Notes: generated by a model from the letters alone, not told the origin. Shown: positions 24,019-33,444, counted from the stretch's first letter. The stretch is 64,000 nt of DNA from an uncultured Tateyamaria sp. (GCF_947487805.1 NZ_CANKXW010000001.1:309501-373500); one strand, 5' to 3'. Numbers and translations are program-made.

Positions 24019-25674
24019 CTACCGCACAAACTTCTTGTGCTTCAACCGCTTCGGCTCCAGCGCGTCTGGCCCCAACCGGCGCTTTTTGTCCTCTTCGTAG
24101 TCCTCGAAGTTCCCCTCGAACCACTCCACATGCGCATCCCCTTCAAAGGCCAGGATATGCGTGCAGATCCGGTCGAGGAAGAAACGGTCGTGGCTGATCA
24201 CCACTGCGCACCCGGCGAAATCCACCAAAGCGTCTTCCAGCGCGCGCAGCGTCTCCACGTCCAGGTCGTTGGTCGGCTCATCGAGCAGCAGCACGTTGCC
24301 GCCTGATTTCAGCAGCCGCGCCATGTGCACGCGGTTGCGTTCACCGCCCGACAACAAGCCAACCTTCTTCTGCTGATCGCCGCCCTTGAAGTTGAAGGAC
24401 GAGCAATAGGCCCGGCTGTTCACCTCGGCATCGCCCAGCTGGATCAGTTCCGCACCACCCGAGATCGCCTGCCAGACGTTGTCATCCGCGTTCAAGTCAT
24501 CGCGCGACTGATCGACATAGGACAGTTGCACCGTATCGCCGATCTCGACCGTGCCGGCATCGGGCGTTTCCTGCCCGGTCAGCATCTTGAACAGCGTGGA
24601 CTTGCCCGCACCGTTGGGGCCGATCACGCCAACAATTCCGCCGGGCGGCAGCGAGAAATCGAGCCCCTCAACCAGCAGCTTGTCGCCCATGGCCTTGGTC
24701 AGGCCCTCGACATCGATCACCTTCGATCCCAGCCGCTGACCGTTCGGGATGACGATCTGGGCATAGGCCAGCTTTTCGCGCTCGGACTGGTCCGCCAACT
24801 CGTTATAGGCGTTGATCCGGGCCTTGGACTTGGCCTGCCGTGCCTTGGCCCCCTGCCGCATCCACTGCAATTCGCGCTCCAGCGTCTTCTGGCGGCTCTT
24901 GTCTTCGCGGGCTTCCTGCTCCAGCCGCTTGGCCTTCTGCTCGAGCCAGCTGGAATAGTTGCCCTCCCACGGCACACCCTTGCCGCGGTCCAATTCGAGG
25001 ATCCAGCCGGTGATGTCATCAAGGAAATAGCGGTCGTGAGTGACGATCAGGATCGTGCCCTTGTAGTCGATCAGGTGCTGTTGCAGCCACGCAATCGTCT
25101 CGGCATCAAGGTGGTTGGTCGGTTCGTCCAAGAGCAGCATCTCGGGCGCTTCGAGCAGCAGCTTGCACAGCGCCACGCGCCGCGCCTCACCGCCCGACAG
25201 GGTCGTCACATCCGCATCATCTGGCGGACAGCGCAGCGCCTCCATTGACACGTCGATCTGACTGTCCAGGTCCCACAGGTTTTCGGCGTCAATCTGGTCC
25301 TGCAAGGCGGCCATCTCGTCCGCGGTCTCGTCGGAATAGTTCATCGCCAGATCATTATAGCGGTCCAGCACGGCCTTTTTCTCGGCCACGCCCAGCATCA
25401 CGTTCTCGCGCACCGACAGGGCCGGGTCCAGCTGCGGCTCCTGCGGCAGGTATCCCACCTTGGCCCCTTCCGCGACCCACGCCTCGCCCGAAAAATCCTT
25501 GTCCATCCCGGCCATGATCTTCATCAGCGTGGATTTACCCGCGCCGTTCACGCCAACCACACCGATCTTCACCCCGGGGAGAAAGTTCAGGTGTATGTTT
25601 TCAAAGCATTTCTTGCCGCCCGGATAGGTCTTGGACACACCGGACATATGGTAGACGTATTGATAGGCGGCCAT
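24019..25674 (-). CDS. ettA: Energy-dependent translational throttle protein EttA (ABC-F)
   Basis: A 551-residue ABC-F protein with two ATPase domains. Walker A motifs are GVNGAGKSTLMK (about residue 38) and GPNGAGKSTLFK; signatures are LSGGEARRVALCK and LSGGERNRVHMAR; Walker B motifs end LLLDEPTNHLDAET and LLLDEPTNDLDVET. The linker between domains is rich in Lys/Arg/Gln. EttA binds the ribosomal E site and gates entry into elongation according to the ADP/ATP ratio. The start at MAAYQYVYHM is chosen for the AGGAG seven bases upstream. It is transcribed alone and divergent from the DUF900 lipoprotein gene. Confidence 0.96.
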   Translation of the reverse strand: MAAYQYVYHMSGVSKTYPGGKKCFENIHLNFLPGVKIGVVGVNGAGKSTLMKIMAGMDKDFSGEAWVAEGAKVGYLPQEPQLDPALSVRENVMLGVAEKKAVLDRYNDLAMNYSDETADEMAALQDQIDAENLWDLDSQIDVSMEALRCPPDDADVTTLSGGEARRVALCKLLLEAPEMLLLDEPTNHLDAETIAWLQQHLIDYKGTILIVTHDRYFLDDITGWILELDRGKGVPWEGNYSSWLEQKAKRLEQEAREDKSRQKTLERELQWMRQGAKARQAKSKARINAYNELADQSEREKLAYAQIVIPNGQRLGSKVIDVEGLTKAMGDKLLVEGLDFSLPPGGIVGVIGPNGAGKSTLFKMLTGQETPDAGTVEIGDTVQLSYVDQSRDDLNADDNVWQAISGGAELIQLGDAEVNSRAYCSSFNFKGGDQQKKVGLLSGGERNRVHMARLLKSGGNVLLLDEPTNDLDVETLRALEDALVDFAGCAVVISHDRFFLDRICTHILAFEGDAHVEWFEGNFEDYEEDKKRRLGPDALEPKRLKHKKFVR

Positions 25675-25832
25675 GAGAGACTCCTGTTGCGGCTGGGACA
25701 GCATCATCTAGCCACCAACGCCGCAAAGGGCAATGCGGAACGCGTGCGCGGCAAAAGTGATCACAAGGTCTTTGGCGAGGATCGTGCACTTGTGCTAGCC
25801 CTGCAGGCAGGACGACCAGGAAAGACAGTTAA

Positions 25833-27128
25833 ATGTGGCGGATCATTATCATTCCGGCATGCCTGATCCTTGCGGCATGTGCGGCAGGCATCGGGTTGGC
25901 GCCGCCGCCAAATCTCTACCGGGCGGGCACCAACTATCCCGCGGAACGGGTGGCGCCATCCCTGCGCACGGCCGAGCCGCGGATATTCTTCATGACCGAC
26001 CGTGCGCCCAACGGGGACAGGTATGGGTCGGACCGGTCGCAATCCATGGCCTTTGGCGCGGCGACGGTGAAATTCGGCAAGGACCTCGACTGGGACGAGC
26101 TGCTGCGCCGGACGCGCGCCGATTCCGATGCCGATATCACCAGCCTCTGGGTTCCGGACGTCACGGAACTGGTGCGGTTTTCATCGACCCCGCTGCCGGT
26201 GGAACGCCGCGACGGGCGGCTTGGTCACCGTGCGGATGCGCGCGACATCTATGATGGGCAGGCGCGCGCGTTTCAGACCGAAATCGCGGCCGAGATTGCC
26301 CGCACCGGCAACGACCGGGTGCTGGTCTATCTGCACGGGTTCAACAATGACTTTGACGACAGCGTCTCTGCGCTGGCCAATATCTGGCATTTTGCAGGGC
26401 GGGGTGCAGTCCCGATTTCGTTCACATGGCCCGCTGGCAACGGGTTTGGGCCGCTGGGCTATTTCCGGGACCGGGACGCAGGCACGTTTTCGGTCCACCA
26501 CACAAAGGAATTCCTGCGCATGCTCGCGCAGATGCCGCAGGTCGCACAGATCGACATCGTGGCCCATTCGCGCGGCAATGACGTGGCCACCACCGCCCTG
26601 CGCGAGTTGATCATCGAGGCGCGCGGCGGTGGCCGCCATCCGAAACTGGCCCTCAAGACCGGGACGCTGATCATGGCGGCTCCGGATCTGGACGTGGACA
26701 TCGTTCGCCAGCGGCTGCAGGCCGAGCGGTTCGCCGAGGCGTTCGAGCAGATCAACCTCTATATCAACCCCAGCGACGGCGCGTTGCGGCTGTCGGCCTA
26801 CCTGACGCGGTCCACCCGGCTCGGCGCGCTCAGGAACACGGACTTTCAGCCCGGAGAGATCGAGATCCTGCGCAAGCAATCGCTCGTGCATTTCATCCGG
26901 GTCGAGGACGTGCGCGGCGGGTTCGGTCACGCCTATTTCCGGGACAATCCGGCGGTGCTTTCGGATGTGGCGCTGGCGCTGCGGACCCGCGCGTTTCCGG
27001 GTGGCACCCTGCGCCCGCTGGAACAGGATGCGGGCGGGGTGTGGGTGCTGCACCCCAACTATCCGCTGGACCGGCTGCCAGATCTGGATTTTCTGGAACG
27101 GCGCGAACAGATCCGCGACGCACGCTGA
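25833..27128 (+). CDS. Alpha/beta-hydrolase lipoprotein (DUF900)
   Basis: A 431-residue protein with a lipobox (LILAAC, Cys at residue 16), so a predicted lipoprotein. The DUF900 alpha/beta-hydrolase core is visible: VLVYLHGFNNDFDDS (oxyanion-region HG), nucleophile elbow IVAHSRGNDV, and acid/base residues later, including PDLDVDIV and a His in GGFGHAYF. These are esterase/lipase-like enzymes of unknown substrate. It is followed directly by a MOSC gene (1 base between stop and start) and then nadD. Confidence 0.87.
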   Translation: MWRIIIIPACLILAACAAGIGLAPPPNLYRAGTNYPAERVAPSLRTAEPRIFFMTDRAPNGDRYGSDRSQSMAFGAATVKFGKDLDWDELLRRTRADSDADITSLWVPDVTELVRFSSTPLPVERRDGRLGHRADARDIYDGQARAFQTEIAAEIARTGNDRVLVYLHGFNNDFDDSVSALANIWHFAGRGAVPISFTWPAGNGFGPLGYFRDRDAGTFSVHHTKEFLRMLAQMPQVAQIDIVAHSRGNDVATTALRELIIEARGGGRHPKLALKTGTLIMAAPDLDVDIVRQRLQAERFAEAFEQINLYINPSDGALRLSAYLTRSTRLGALRNTDFQPGEIEILRKQSLVHFIRVEDVRGGFGHAYFRDNPAVLSDVALALRTRAFPGGTLRPLEQDAGGVWVLHPNYPLDRLPDLDFLERREQIRDAR

Positions 27129-27129
27129 C

Positions 27130-27612
27130 ATGGCCGAGGCGCGCAGCCCCTTGCACGAGATGATGGCCCGCTGGGCGCAGCCGGGGCTGGTCACATGGAT
27201 CGGCGTCCGGCCGCAGCGCGGGGCGGAGATAAAGGTGACGGACAGCGCGCGGATCGACGACACGGGCGTGGTCGGCGACCGGTCGCGCGGCGGCAAGCGC
27301 GCGGTCACCCTGATCCAGGCCGAACACCTGCCTGCCATCGCGGCCTTTCTGGGACGTGACGACATTGATCCGGCCCTTGTGCGGCGCAACATCGTCGTGC
27401 GCGGGCTGAACCTTGCCGGGCTCAAGGGGAGGGCGGTGCAGATCGGCGGCGCGGTCATCCGCCCGACGACGATCTGCGCACCGTGCAGCCTGATGGAGCG
27501 GACGCTGGGCCATGGCGGCTATGCGGCGATGCGCGGTCATGGCGGCTGGTGCGCCGAAGTGGTCACGGGTGGCGACATCGCGTTGGGTGACACGGTCCAG
27601 CCGATTGATTGA
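27130..27612 (+). CDS. MOSC domain protein
   Basis: A 160-residue protein consisting essentially of a MOSC domain (the C-terminal domain of molybdenum cofactor sulfurase), with the conserved Cys in TICAPCSLMERTLG and the HGG-type motif MRGHGGWCAEV. MOSC proteins carry sulfur or hydroxylamine-reducing Moco; here the domain stands alone, as in the bacterial YiiM class. It starts one base after the DUF900 lipoprotein stop and 58 bases before nadD, so it may share their transcript. No N-terminal PLP domain is present. Confidence 0.85.
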   Translation: MAEARSPLHEMMARWAQPGLVTWIGVRPQRGAEIKVTDSARIDDTGVVGDRSRGGKRAVTLIQAEHLPAIAAFLGRDDIDPALVRRNIVVRGLNLAGLKGRAVQIGGAVIRPTTICAPCSLMERTLGHGGYAAMRGHGGWCAEVVTGGDIALGDTVQPID

Positions 27613-27670
27613 CAAAACCGGTCTGCTGCGGTTCCGTCCCGCGACGGCAGCCAGATGAAAGAACGGACAG

Positions 27671-28285
27671 GTGCGGCACGACGACCCCTTTGCGCGGCCC
27701 GGACAGGTCATCGGCCTTTTGGGCGGGTCCTTTGACCCGGCACATGACGGCCATGTCCACATCACCCGCGAGGCGATGAAGCGGTTCGGGCTGTCCCGTG
27801 TGTGGTGGCTGGTCAGTCCGGGCAACCCGCTCAAGGCGCAGGGCCCCGCCCCGCTGGCCAAACGGATGGTGCGGGCGCGCGCGGTGATGACCGACCCGCG
27901 CGTGACCGTCACGGATATCGAGGCGCGGCTTGGCACGCGCTATACCGCGCAAACCCTGTCCGCGATGATGGCGGCCTATCCGGGCGTCCGCTTTGTGTGG
28001 CTGATGGGGGCGGACAACCTTGCGCAATTCCACCTCTGGCAGGACTGGACGTGGATCATGGAACATGTCCCCGTGGGTGTTCTGGCCCGACCCGGCGACC
28101 GGATCTCCGCGCGGATGAGCCCTGCCGCTCGCCGCTATCGCCAGTACCGGATTTCGGGCAAGGCCAGCCAGATGCTGGCCCGCACGCAGGCCCCTGCGTG
28201 GTGTTTCGTCAACGTCGCGCTGTCGAGGCAGTCCTCCTCCGCGATCCGCGCGTCCGGCGCGTGGGACAGAACACCACAAAAGTGA
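27671..28285 (+). CDS. nadD: Nicotinate-nucleotide adenylyltransferase
   Basis: A 204-residue nucleotidyltransferase that makes nicotinic acid adenine dinucleotide from NaMN and ATP in NAD synthesis. The [13 protein letters not shown] motif (HxGH type, residues about 17-29) binds ATP; the [13 protein letters not shown] segment and the C-terminal SSSAIR motif complete the active site. The start is a GTG preceded by a weak AAAGAACGG. In many Rhodobacterales nadD lies close to the ribosome-silencing gene rsfS; here it is followed instead by a DD-peptidase gene. Confidence 0.93.
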   Translation: MRHDDPFARPGQVIGLLGGSFDPAHDGHVHITREAMKRFGLSRVWWLVSPGNPLKAQGPAPLAKRMVRARAVMTDPRVTVTDIEARLGTRYTAQTLSAMMAAYPGVRFVWLMGADNLAQFHLWQDWTWIMEHVPVGVLARPGDRISARMSPAARRYRQYRISGKASQMLARTQAPAWCFVNVALSRQSSSAIRASGAWDRTPQK

Positions 28286-28331
28286 CCGCGACCTGCTTGT
28301 GACCGGCGGACGGCTGCGGTTAGATGCACCC

Positions 28332-29822
28332 ATGGTGCGTAACGTGACGAGACGGGTGTTTTTGGCCCTGGCGGCAAGCGGTGCAGCGGTTCAGGCCTGG
28401 GCCGCGCCGCCGCCGGTGTCCCTGCGCCCCGTGGCCCGCGGGGCCGAACATTTCAAGAAATCCATCGCCGATCCGCAGGCTATCATCAACGCGGCCCAGC
28501 TGAACGGGCGCGTGGCCTTTGCGGTGGCCGATGCCCGCACCGGCCAAAAGCTCGAAGGTGGCAATGCCCAGACCGGCACCGCCCCCGCCAGCGTGGCCAA
28601 GGCCGTGACCGCGCTTTATGCGCTGGATGTGCTGGGACCGTCGCACCGGTTCACCACCCAGCTCATTGCGACGGGTGGCATATCGGGCGGGGTGGTCACG
28701 GGCGATCTGATCCTCGTGGGCGGTGGCGATCCGACGCTCGACACCAACGCGCTGGCGTCCATGGCCGAGGCGCTCAAGGCGCGTGGCATCCGCGAGGTGC
28801 GCGGCGCGTTCAAGGTCGCCGACGGCGCGCTGCCCACAATCAAGACCATCGACCGCGATCAACCGGACCACGTGGGCTACAGCCCCGCGATCAGCGGCAT
28901 CGCCCTGAACTACAACCGCGTGCATTTCGAATGGCGCCGGTCAGGCGGCAGCTACGGCGTCACAATGGACGCGCGGTCCGACAGGTACCGCCCCGATGTG
29001 GCGGTGGCCCGGATGCAGATCGTGTCGCGCGACCTGCCGGTCTATACCTATCGCGACGGGGGTCGCACCGATGACTGGACCGTCGCCAAGGGCGCGCTGG
29101 GAAATGGCGGCGCACGCTGGTTGCCCGTGCGCAAACCCGCACTCTATGCGGGCGACGTGTTCCAGACGCTGGCGCGGGCCCATGGCATCGTCCTGCGCAA
29201 TCCGTCCGTGGTGACCCGCGCGCCGCAAGGCACCGTTCTGGTCAGCCGCCAAAGCGACGAGCTGCGCAGCATCCTGCGCGCCATGCTGCGGTTTTCCACC
29301 AACCTGACGGCCGAGATGGTCGGCCTTGCCGCCACGGCCAAACGCAAGGGCAGCGTGCAGTCGCTCAAGGCGTCGGCTGCGGAAATGAACCGCTGGGCCA
29401 ATGCAACGCTGGGCACGTCCGCGATGCGGCTGGTGGATCATTCGGGCCTTGGGTCGGCCAGCCGGATGACCGCAGACGACATGGTCACGGCCCTCGTCCG
29501 CGCGCGCCAAAACAACACGCTGGGCCCGATCCTCAAGGCGTTCCCGATGCTGGACGAACGTCGCCGCGCGATCAAGAACCACCCGATCACGGTCTATGCC
29601 AAGACGGGCACGCTGAACTTCGTCTCCGGACTGGCGGGTTACATGACCGCGCGGGACGGCACCGAAATGGCCTTTGCCATCTTTGCCGCGGACGAGGCGA
29701 CACGGGGCCGGATCTCCAAGGCCAACCGCGAGGCCCCTCGTGGCGCGCGCAGCTGGAACCGGCGCGCCAAGGCGATGCAGCAAAAGCTCATCGAGCGCTG
29801 GGGGGCGCTCTACGGCAGCTGA
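28332..29822 (+). CDS. dacB: D-Ala-D-Ala carboxypeptidase/endopeptidase, PBP4 type
   Basis: A 496-residue class C penicillin-binding protein that trims peptidoglycan side chains in the periplasm. The N-terminus NVTRRVFLALAAS resembles a Tat or Sec signal ending near WA-A. The three active-site motifs are present: SVAK (SxxK, about residue 90), STN in RFSTNLTAEM (SxN) and KTGT (about residue 430). The ATG at 28332 is preferred to a GTG 33 bases upstream, because it begins right at the signal peptide. It is convergent with the dadA-like gene. Confidence 0.92.
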   Translation: MVRNVTRRVFLALAASGAAVQAWAAPPPVSLRPVARGAEHFKKSIADPQAIINAAQLNGRVAFAVADARTGQKLEGGNAQTGTAPASVAKAVTALYALDVLGPSHRFTTQLIATGGISGGVVTGDLILVGGGDPTLDTNALASMAEALKARGIREVRGAFKVADGALPTIKTIDRDQPDHVGYSPAISGIALNYNRVHFEWRRSGGSYGVTMDARSDRYRPDVAVARMQIVSRDLPVYTYRDGGRTDDWTVAKGALGNGGARWLPVRKPALYAGDVFQTLARAHGIVLRNPSVVTRAPQGTVLVSRQSDELRSILRAMLRFSTNLTAEMVGLAATAKRKGSVQSLKASAAEMNRWANATLGTSAMRLVDHSGLGSASRMTADDMVTALVRARQNNTLGPILKAFPMLDERRRAIKNHPITVYAKTGTLNFVSGLAGYMTARDGTEMAFAIFAADEATRGRISKANREAPRGARSWNRRAKAMQQKLIERWGALYGS

Positions 29823-29843
29823 CGCCCCCCTCCGGCCTGTCGC

Positions 29844-31076
29844 TCAGGCCGCGTTCTTCATCCGTGCCACATCGACGAAATCCGCCGTGGCCTGTGCCGT
29901 GGCTGCCGAAAGCGTCCAGCCCAGATGCCCGTGTCCGGTGTTGTAGTAGACGCCGGGCTTCGCACCGGGGCCGACCTTGGGCATCATCGACGGCAACATT
30001 GGACGCAGGCCCGCCCAGGGCACGCAATGTTCCGTCGACACATCCGGAAAGAATGTCTCGCACCAGTCGCGCAAGGGGCGGATCCGGTCGTCGCGGATAT
30101 CGAGGTTATAGCCGTTGAACTCCGCCGTGCCCGCGATGCGGAACCGTTTGCGGCCCAGCCGCGAGGTCACGATCTTGGCCTCGTCGTCCAAAAGACTGAC
30201 CCACGGGGCCGCGGCCTGGCTGGCACCATCGTCAAGGTTGACGGTGATCGAATAGCCCTTGACCGGATAGATGTTGACCCGGTCGCCCAGCTTGGCCGCG
30301 ATGGCGCGGCTGCCTACGCCCGCACAGACGACGATGCCGTCGAAATGCTGCTGCTGGTCTCCGTCGCCGCTGTGCCAGTCGATGCGGATGCCGGTGCCGG
30401 TGTGGTGAATGTCGGACACGTCCGCCTTGTAATGGAACGTGACACCCATCCGCGCGCACCCGTCGCTCAGCGCGCGGGTATAGCGGTGAATGTCACCGGT
30501 GAAATCGCTCTCGGTATAAAACCCGCCCAGCGTGTCGGTCTTGAGCGCGGGTTCCAGCCGCTGCACCTCGTCCGCGCTCACCTCGCGGCGGTCCAGCCCG
30601 GCCTTGGCCAGCAGCGTGTTGACCCGGCGCGCGTGATCGAACTCCGACTGTTTCTTGTAGACGTGCAGAATGCCACGCTGCTCACAGTCGAAATCGACGC
30701 CGACCTCCGCCGCGAAATCCAGCAGGTGCTGCCGCGCGGCAATGGCCAGTCGCGTGGTCTCGATCGTGTGCGCCTCGTAATGGGGGATATTGCCCATGAA
30801 CTCGGCCATCCACGACAACTTGTGCCAGCTGGGGCGCGGGTTCACCAACAATGGCGCATCGGATTTCAGCATCCACTTGAGCCCCTTGAAGATCGTACCC
30901 CAGCGGGTCCAGACCTCGGCATTGCTGGCCGACAGCTGCCCACCATTGGCAAAGGATGTCTCCATCGCGGCATAGCGGTTGCGGTCAAAGACGCTGACGT
31001 CATAGCCACGGCGCGCAAGCGCATAGGCGGTGGTGATACCGGTGATGCCGGCGCCGATCACGGCGATATGGGTCAT
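29844..31076 (-). CDS. dadA: D-amino-acid dehydrogenase-like FAD oxidoreductase under a glycine riboswitch
   Basis: A 410-residue DAO-fold flavoprotein with an N-terminal FAD Rossmann motif VIGAGITGITTAYALARRG and the family-typical SFANGGQLSASNAEVW. The second conserved block is GIVVCAGVGSRAIA and the C-terminal FAD contact is NTGHGHLGWTLS. DadA proteins oxidise D-amino acids, passing electrons to the quinone pool. Its 5' leader holds a tandem glycine aptamer, so glycine (or a glycine-linked amine) may be the physiological substrate or the signal of amino-acid excess. The start at 31076 is supported by GGGAGGA. It is convergent with dacB. Confidence 0.88.
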   Translation of the reverse strand: MTHIAVIGAGITGITTAYALARRGYDVSVFDRNRYAAMETSFANGGQLSASNAEVWTRWGTIFKGLKWMLKSDAPLLVNPRPSWHKLSWMAEFMGNIPHYEAHTIETTRLAIAARQHLLDFAAEVGVDFDCEQRGILHVYKKQSEFDHARRVNTLLAKAGLDRREVSADEVQRLEPALKTDTLGGFYTESDFTGDIHRYTRALSDGCARMGVTFHYKADVSDIHHTGTGIRIDWHSGDGDQQQHFDGIVVCAGVGSRAIAAKLGDRVNIYPVKGYSITVNLDDGASQAAAPWVSLLDDEAKIVTSRLGRKRFRIAGTAEFNGYNLDIRDDRIRPLRDWCETFFPDVSTEHCVPWAGLRPMLPSMMPKVGPGAKPGVYYNTGHGHLGWTLSAATAQATADFVDVARMKNAA

Positions 31077-31153
31077 TGGGGATCCTCCCAAGGTGACGCA
31101 GATGACAACGGACACGGCCGGCACCATGCCGGTCCATGTCCCCATCTGTCGCG
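31077..31153 (-). promoter_or_regulatory. Expression platform of the glycine riboswitch
   Basis: Between aptamer II and the dadA start the RNA can form a long hairpin, with CAGATG pairing CATCTG and inside it GGACA with TGTCC and CCGGC with GCCGG. A second short hairpin, TTGGG-AGGATC-CCCAA, exposes or traps the Shine-Dalgarno AGGA in its loop, right before the ATG. There is no T-run, so control at translation initiation seems more likely than transcription termination. Confidence 0.5.
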
Positions 31154-31336
31154 TGACCTGAGAGTTTGACGCCGACAGGGGTCGGCGCTTTCTCCTTCGG
31201 TGGATCAGGCACGTCAGCCCTGACCGCTCTCCAGATTGTCGTCATGCCTGTCTACAGGCGCGGCCAACACGGTTCATTGTGCCTGAGAGTTTCCGGGGCG
31301 TTGCTCCTTCGGCGGCGGGATGTCCCGCGCTCTCCC
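31154..31336 (-). ncRNA. Tandem glycine riboswitch
   Basis: Two glycine aptamers in series on the minus strand. Aptamer I (31336 to about 31281) begins GGGAGAG and contains CGCCGAAGGAGCAA, ending ACTCTCAGGC. Aptamer II (31232 to 31154) begins GGAGAGCGGTC and contains CACCGAAGGAGAAAG, ending CTCTCAGGTCA. The paired GGAGAG/CTCTC ends and the CCGAAGGAG core are the signature of the class. It precedes the dadA-like gene by 77 bases. Glycine riboswitches are usually activating, so glycine should raise dadA expression. Confidence 0.93.
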
Positions 31337-31360
31337 ATGTCGGCCTTGGCGACTGCGTTT

Positions 31361-31390
31361 CATATAGGAAACTTGGGGTGAGTCGCGCAA
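31361..31390 (-). promoter_or_regulatory. Promoter of the glycine-riboswitch transcript
   Basis: On the minus strand TTGCGC (-35) and TATATG (-10) are separated by 18 bases. Transcription would start about eight bases further, near 31353, which is just before aptamer I and so fits the expected leader. The rest of the 31391-31555 stretch, before the mlaE-like gene, shows A/T-rich promoter-like sequence (AATAATCTTCACG) but no gene. Confidence 0.6.
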
Positions 31391-31555
31391 ATGAATAATC
31401 TTCACGTTTGTTGTGAATGCCGTTGCGCGTACCCGTGCTGCCACACCCCATGGAAACAGGGGTTTCGCGGCCTGCTTTCCCTGCCTGATCCTTTGGGCTA
31501 GTCTTCTGAAATCAGGCGCAAAAGCCTGATGTCTGCTGCGCCCCGGAACCTCTGC

Positions 31556-32680
31556 ATGTCCACGCCGACCCTGACCCTTGACGACAGCGGCCCCGCGCCC
31601 GCGATCCGCCTGACCGGGCGGCTGGTTACCGAACATCTGGGCCACGTGGAACGGGCGTTCGCCACTGCGTCCCCGCAGGGCGGCACCGTGCGCATCGATC
31701 TGGACGGGATCGAGGCGCTGGACACGGGCGGGGCCTGGATGATCGCCGACCTCAAGGCGCGCCTTGAGGCCGCAGGCGACCGGGTCGACCTGATCGACAC
31801 CGACGGGCAACGCGCCGAACTGATCGACACTGTGATCGCGGCCCTGCCCGAAGAAGAAGGCGTCGAGGCGCCTGCGCGCGGGCTGGTGCCCTGGCTGGCC
31901 GGGATCGGTGAGAAAACCGCAGGCGTCGGTGCATCCGTCATGTCGCTGATGAGCTTTGTCGGCCAAACGCTCGCCAGCCTCGTCACCTGCCTTTTTCGCC
32001 CGCGCCGCTGGCGCACCGCCGCACTGGTCAGCCAGATGGAGGAAACCGGTTTCAACGCCATTCCCATCGTGGTCCTGATGAGCTTTCTGATCGGGGTGGT
32101 CCTGTCGTTTCAGGGGGCCTCGCAACTGCGCCAGTTCGGGGCCGAGGTCTTTGTGGTCGACCTCATTGCCATCTCGATCCTACGCGAACTGGGCATCCTT
32201 CTGACCGCCATCATCGTGGCGGGCCGGTCCGGTTCGGCCTTTACCGCATCCATCGGGTCCATGAAGGTCCGCGAGGAACTGGACGCGATGCGCACCCTCG
32301 GCCTCGACCCGATCGAAGTCCTCGTGTTGCCGCGCGTCATCGCGCTGGTGATCATGCTGCCCATCCTCGGCTTTATCGCCAATGTCTCGGGCCTGCTGGG
32401 CGGCGCAATCATGAGCTGGATCGAACTGGGTGTCAGCCCGTCGATGTTCATCACGCGGTTGCAGGAAAACACCGACGTCTGGCACCTGATCATCGGCATG
32501 ATCAAGGCACCGGTCTTTGCCGCGATCATCGCCACCGTGGCCTGCTGGCAGGCGATGCAGGTGCAATCCTCTGCCGACAGCGTCGGGCGTCACACCACGA
32601 TCTCGGTGGTGCAGTCGATCTTTCTGGTGATCGTGGCCGACGCCGTCTTCTCGATCTTCTTTGCGGAGCTGGGCCTGTGA
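31556..32680 (+). CDS. MlaE-type lipid ABC permease with N-terminal STAS domain
   Basis: A 374-residue protein. Residues about 1-100 form an STAS-like domain (VRIDLDGIEALDTGGAWMI is its core), which in other bacteria is a separate MlaB protein. Residues about 120-370 form the MlaE permease with five or six helices and the coupling-helix region SGSAFTASIGSMKVREELDAMRTLG. It moves phospholipids or sterol-like lipids between the membranes with its ATPase, MCE and lipoprotein partners encoded next. An ATG 27 bases upstream (31529) is an alternative start, but it lacks a ribosome site. The next gene overlaps by GTGA. Confidence 0.9.
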   Translation: MSTPTLTLDDSGPAPAIRLTGRLVTEHLGHVERAFATASPQGGTVRIDLDGIEALDTGGAWMIADLKARLEAAGDRVDLIDTDGQRAELIDTVIAALPEEEGVEAPARGLVPWLAGIGEKTAGVGASVMSLMSFVGQTLASLVTCLFRPRRWRTAALVSQMEETGFNAIPIVVLMSFLIGVVLSFQGASQLRQFGAEVFVVDLIAISILRELGILLTAIIVAGRSGSAFTASIGSMKVREELDAMRTLGLDPIEVLVLPRVIALVIMLPILGFIANVSGLLGGAIMSWIELGVSPSMFITRLQENTDVWHLIIGMIKAPVFAAIIATVACWQAMQVQSSADSVGRHTTISVVQSIFLVIVADAVFSIFFAELGL

Positions 32681-33444
32681 CCGGCGACGCGATCATCAAG
32701 GTGCGCGGGCTGCGCAATCAGTTTGGCCGGCAAGTCGTGCATGACAATCTGGATCTCGATGTCTGGCGCGGCGAAGTGCTGGGCATTGTCGGCGGGTCGG
32801 GCACCGGCAAATCCGTGCTGCTGCGCACCATCGTCGGCCTCAACCGGCCTGCTGCCGGGTCCATCGAAGTGCTGGGCGCGGATGTGCTGAACGGCAGCCG
32901 CGAGGAACGCCTGACGGCCGAAAAACGCTGGGGCGTCGCCTTTCAGGACGGCGCGCTCTTTTCTTCGCTGTCGGTGCTGCAAAACGTGATGGCGCCGATG
33001 CGCGAACACCTCAACCTCAGCCCCGCACTGATGCGCAGCCTCGGCCAGCTCAAGATCAGCCTCGTGGGCCTGCCGCCTCTGGCCTGCGGAAAACTTCCCT
33101 CGGAACTGTCGGGCGGGATGCGCAAACGGGCGTCGCTGGCCCGCGCGCTGGCACTGGACCCCGAGATCGTGTTTCTGGACGAACCGACCGCCGGGCTCGA
33201 TCCCATCGGGGCGGCGGCCTATGACGACCTGATCGGCGAACTCAAGCGCTCTTTGGGGCTGACCGTGTTCATGGTCACGCATGACCTCGACTCTCTTTAC
33301 GCGATCTGCGACAGAATTGCTGTGCTCGCCGAAAAGAAGGTGCTGGTGACCGGCCCGATCGAGGGGATGACCGACGTCGATCACCCGTGGGTGCAGGAAT
33401 ACTTTACCGGTCCGCGCGCCCGTGCCGCGCAGGCCAAGACATAG
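32677..33444 (+). CDS. MlaF-type ABC ATPase
   Basis: A 255-residue ATPase with Walker A GGSGTGKSVLLR, signature LSGGMRKRASLARALAL and Walker B IVFLDEPTAGLD followed by PIGAAAYD. The KSVLLR and MRKR variants are those of MlaF (Ttg2A), which serves MCE transporters. The start is GTG inside the stop codon of the permease gene, so the two are co-translated. The MCE gene follows 19 bases later. It probably energises retrograde or anterograde lipid transport at the inner membrane. Confidence 0.92.
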   Translation: MTGDAIIKVRGLRNQFGRQVVHDNLDLDVWRGEVLGIVGGSGTGKSVLLRTIVGLNRPAAGSIEVLGADVLNGSREERLTAEKRWGVAFQDGALFSSLSVLQNVMAPMREHLNLSPALMRSLGQLKISLVGLPPLACGKLPSELSGGMRKRASLARALALDPEIVFLDEPTAGLDPIGAAAYDDLIGELKRSLGLTVFMVTHDLDSLYAICDRIAVLAEKKVLVTGPIEGMTDVDHPWVQEYFTGPRARAAQAKT

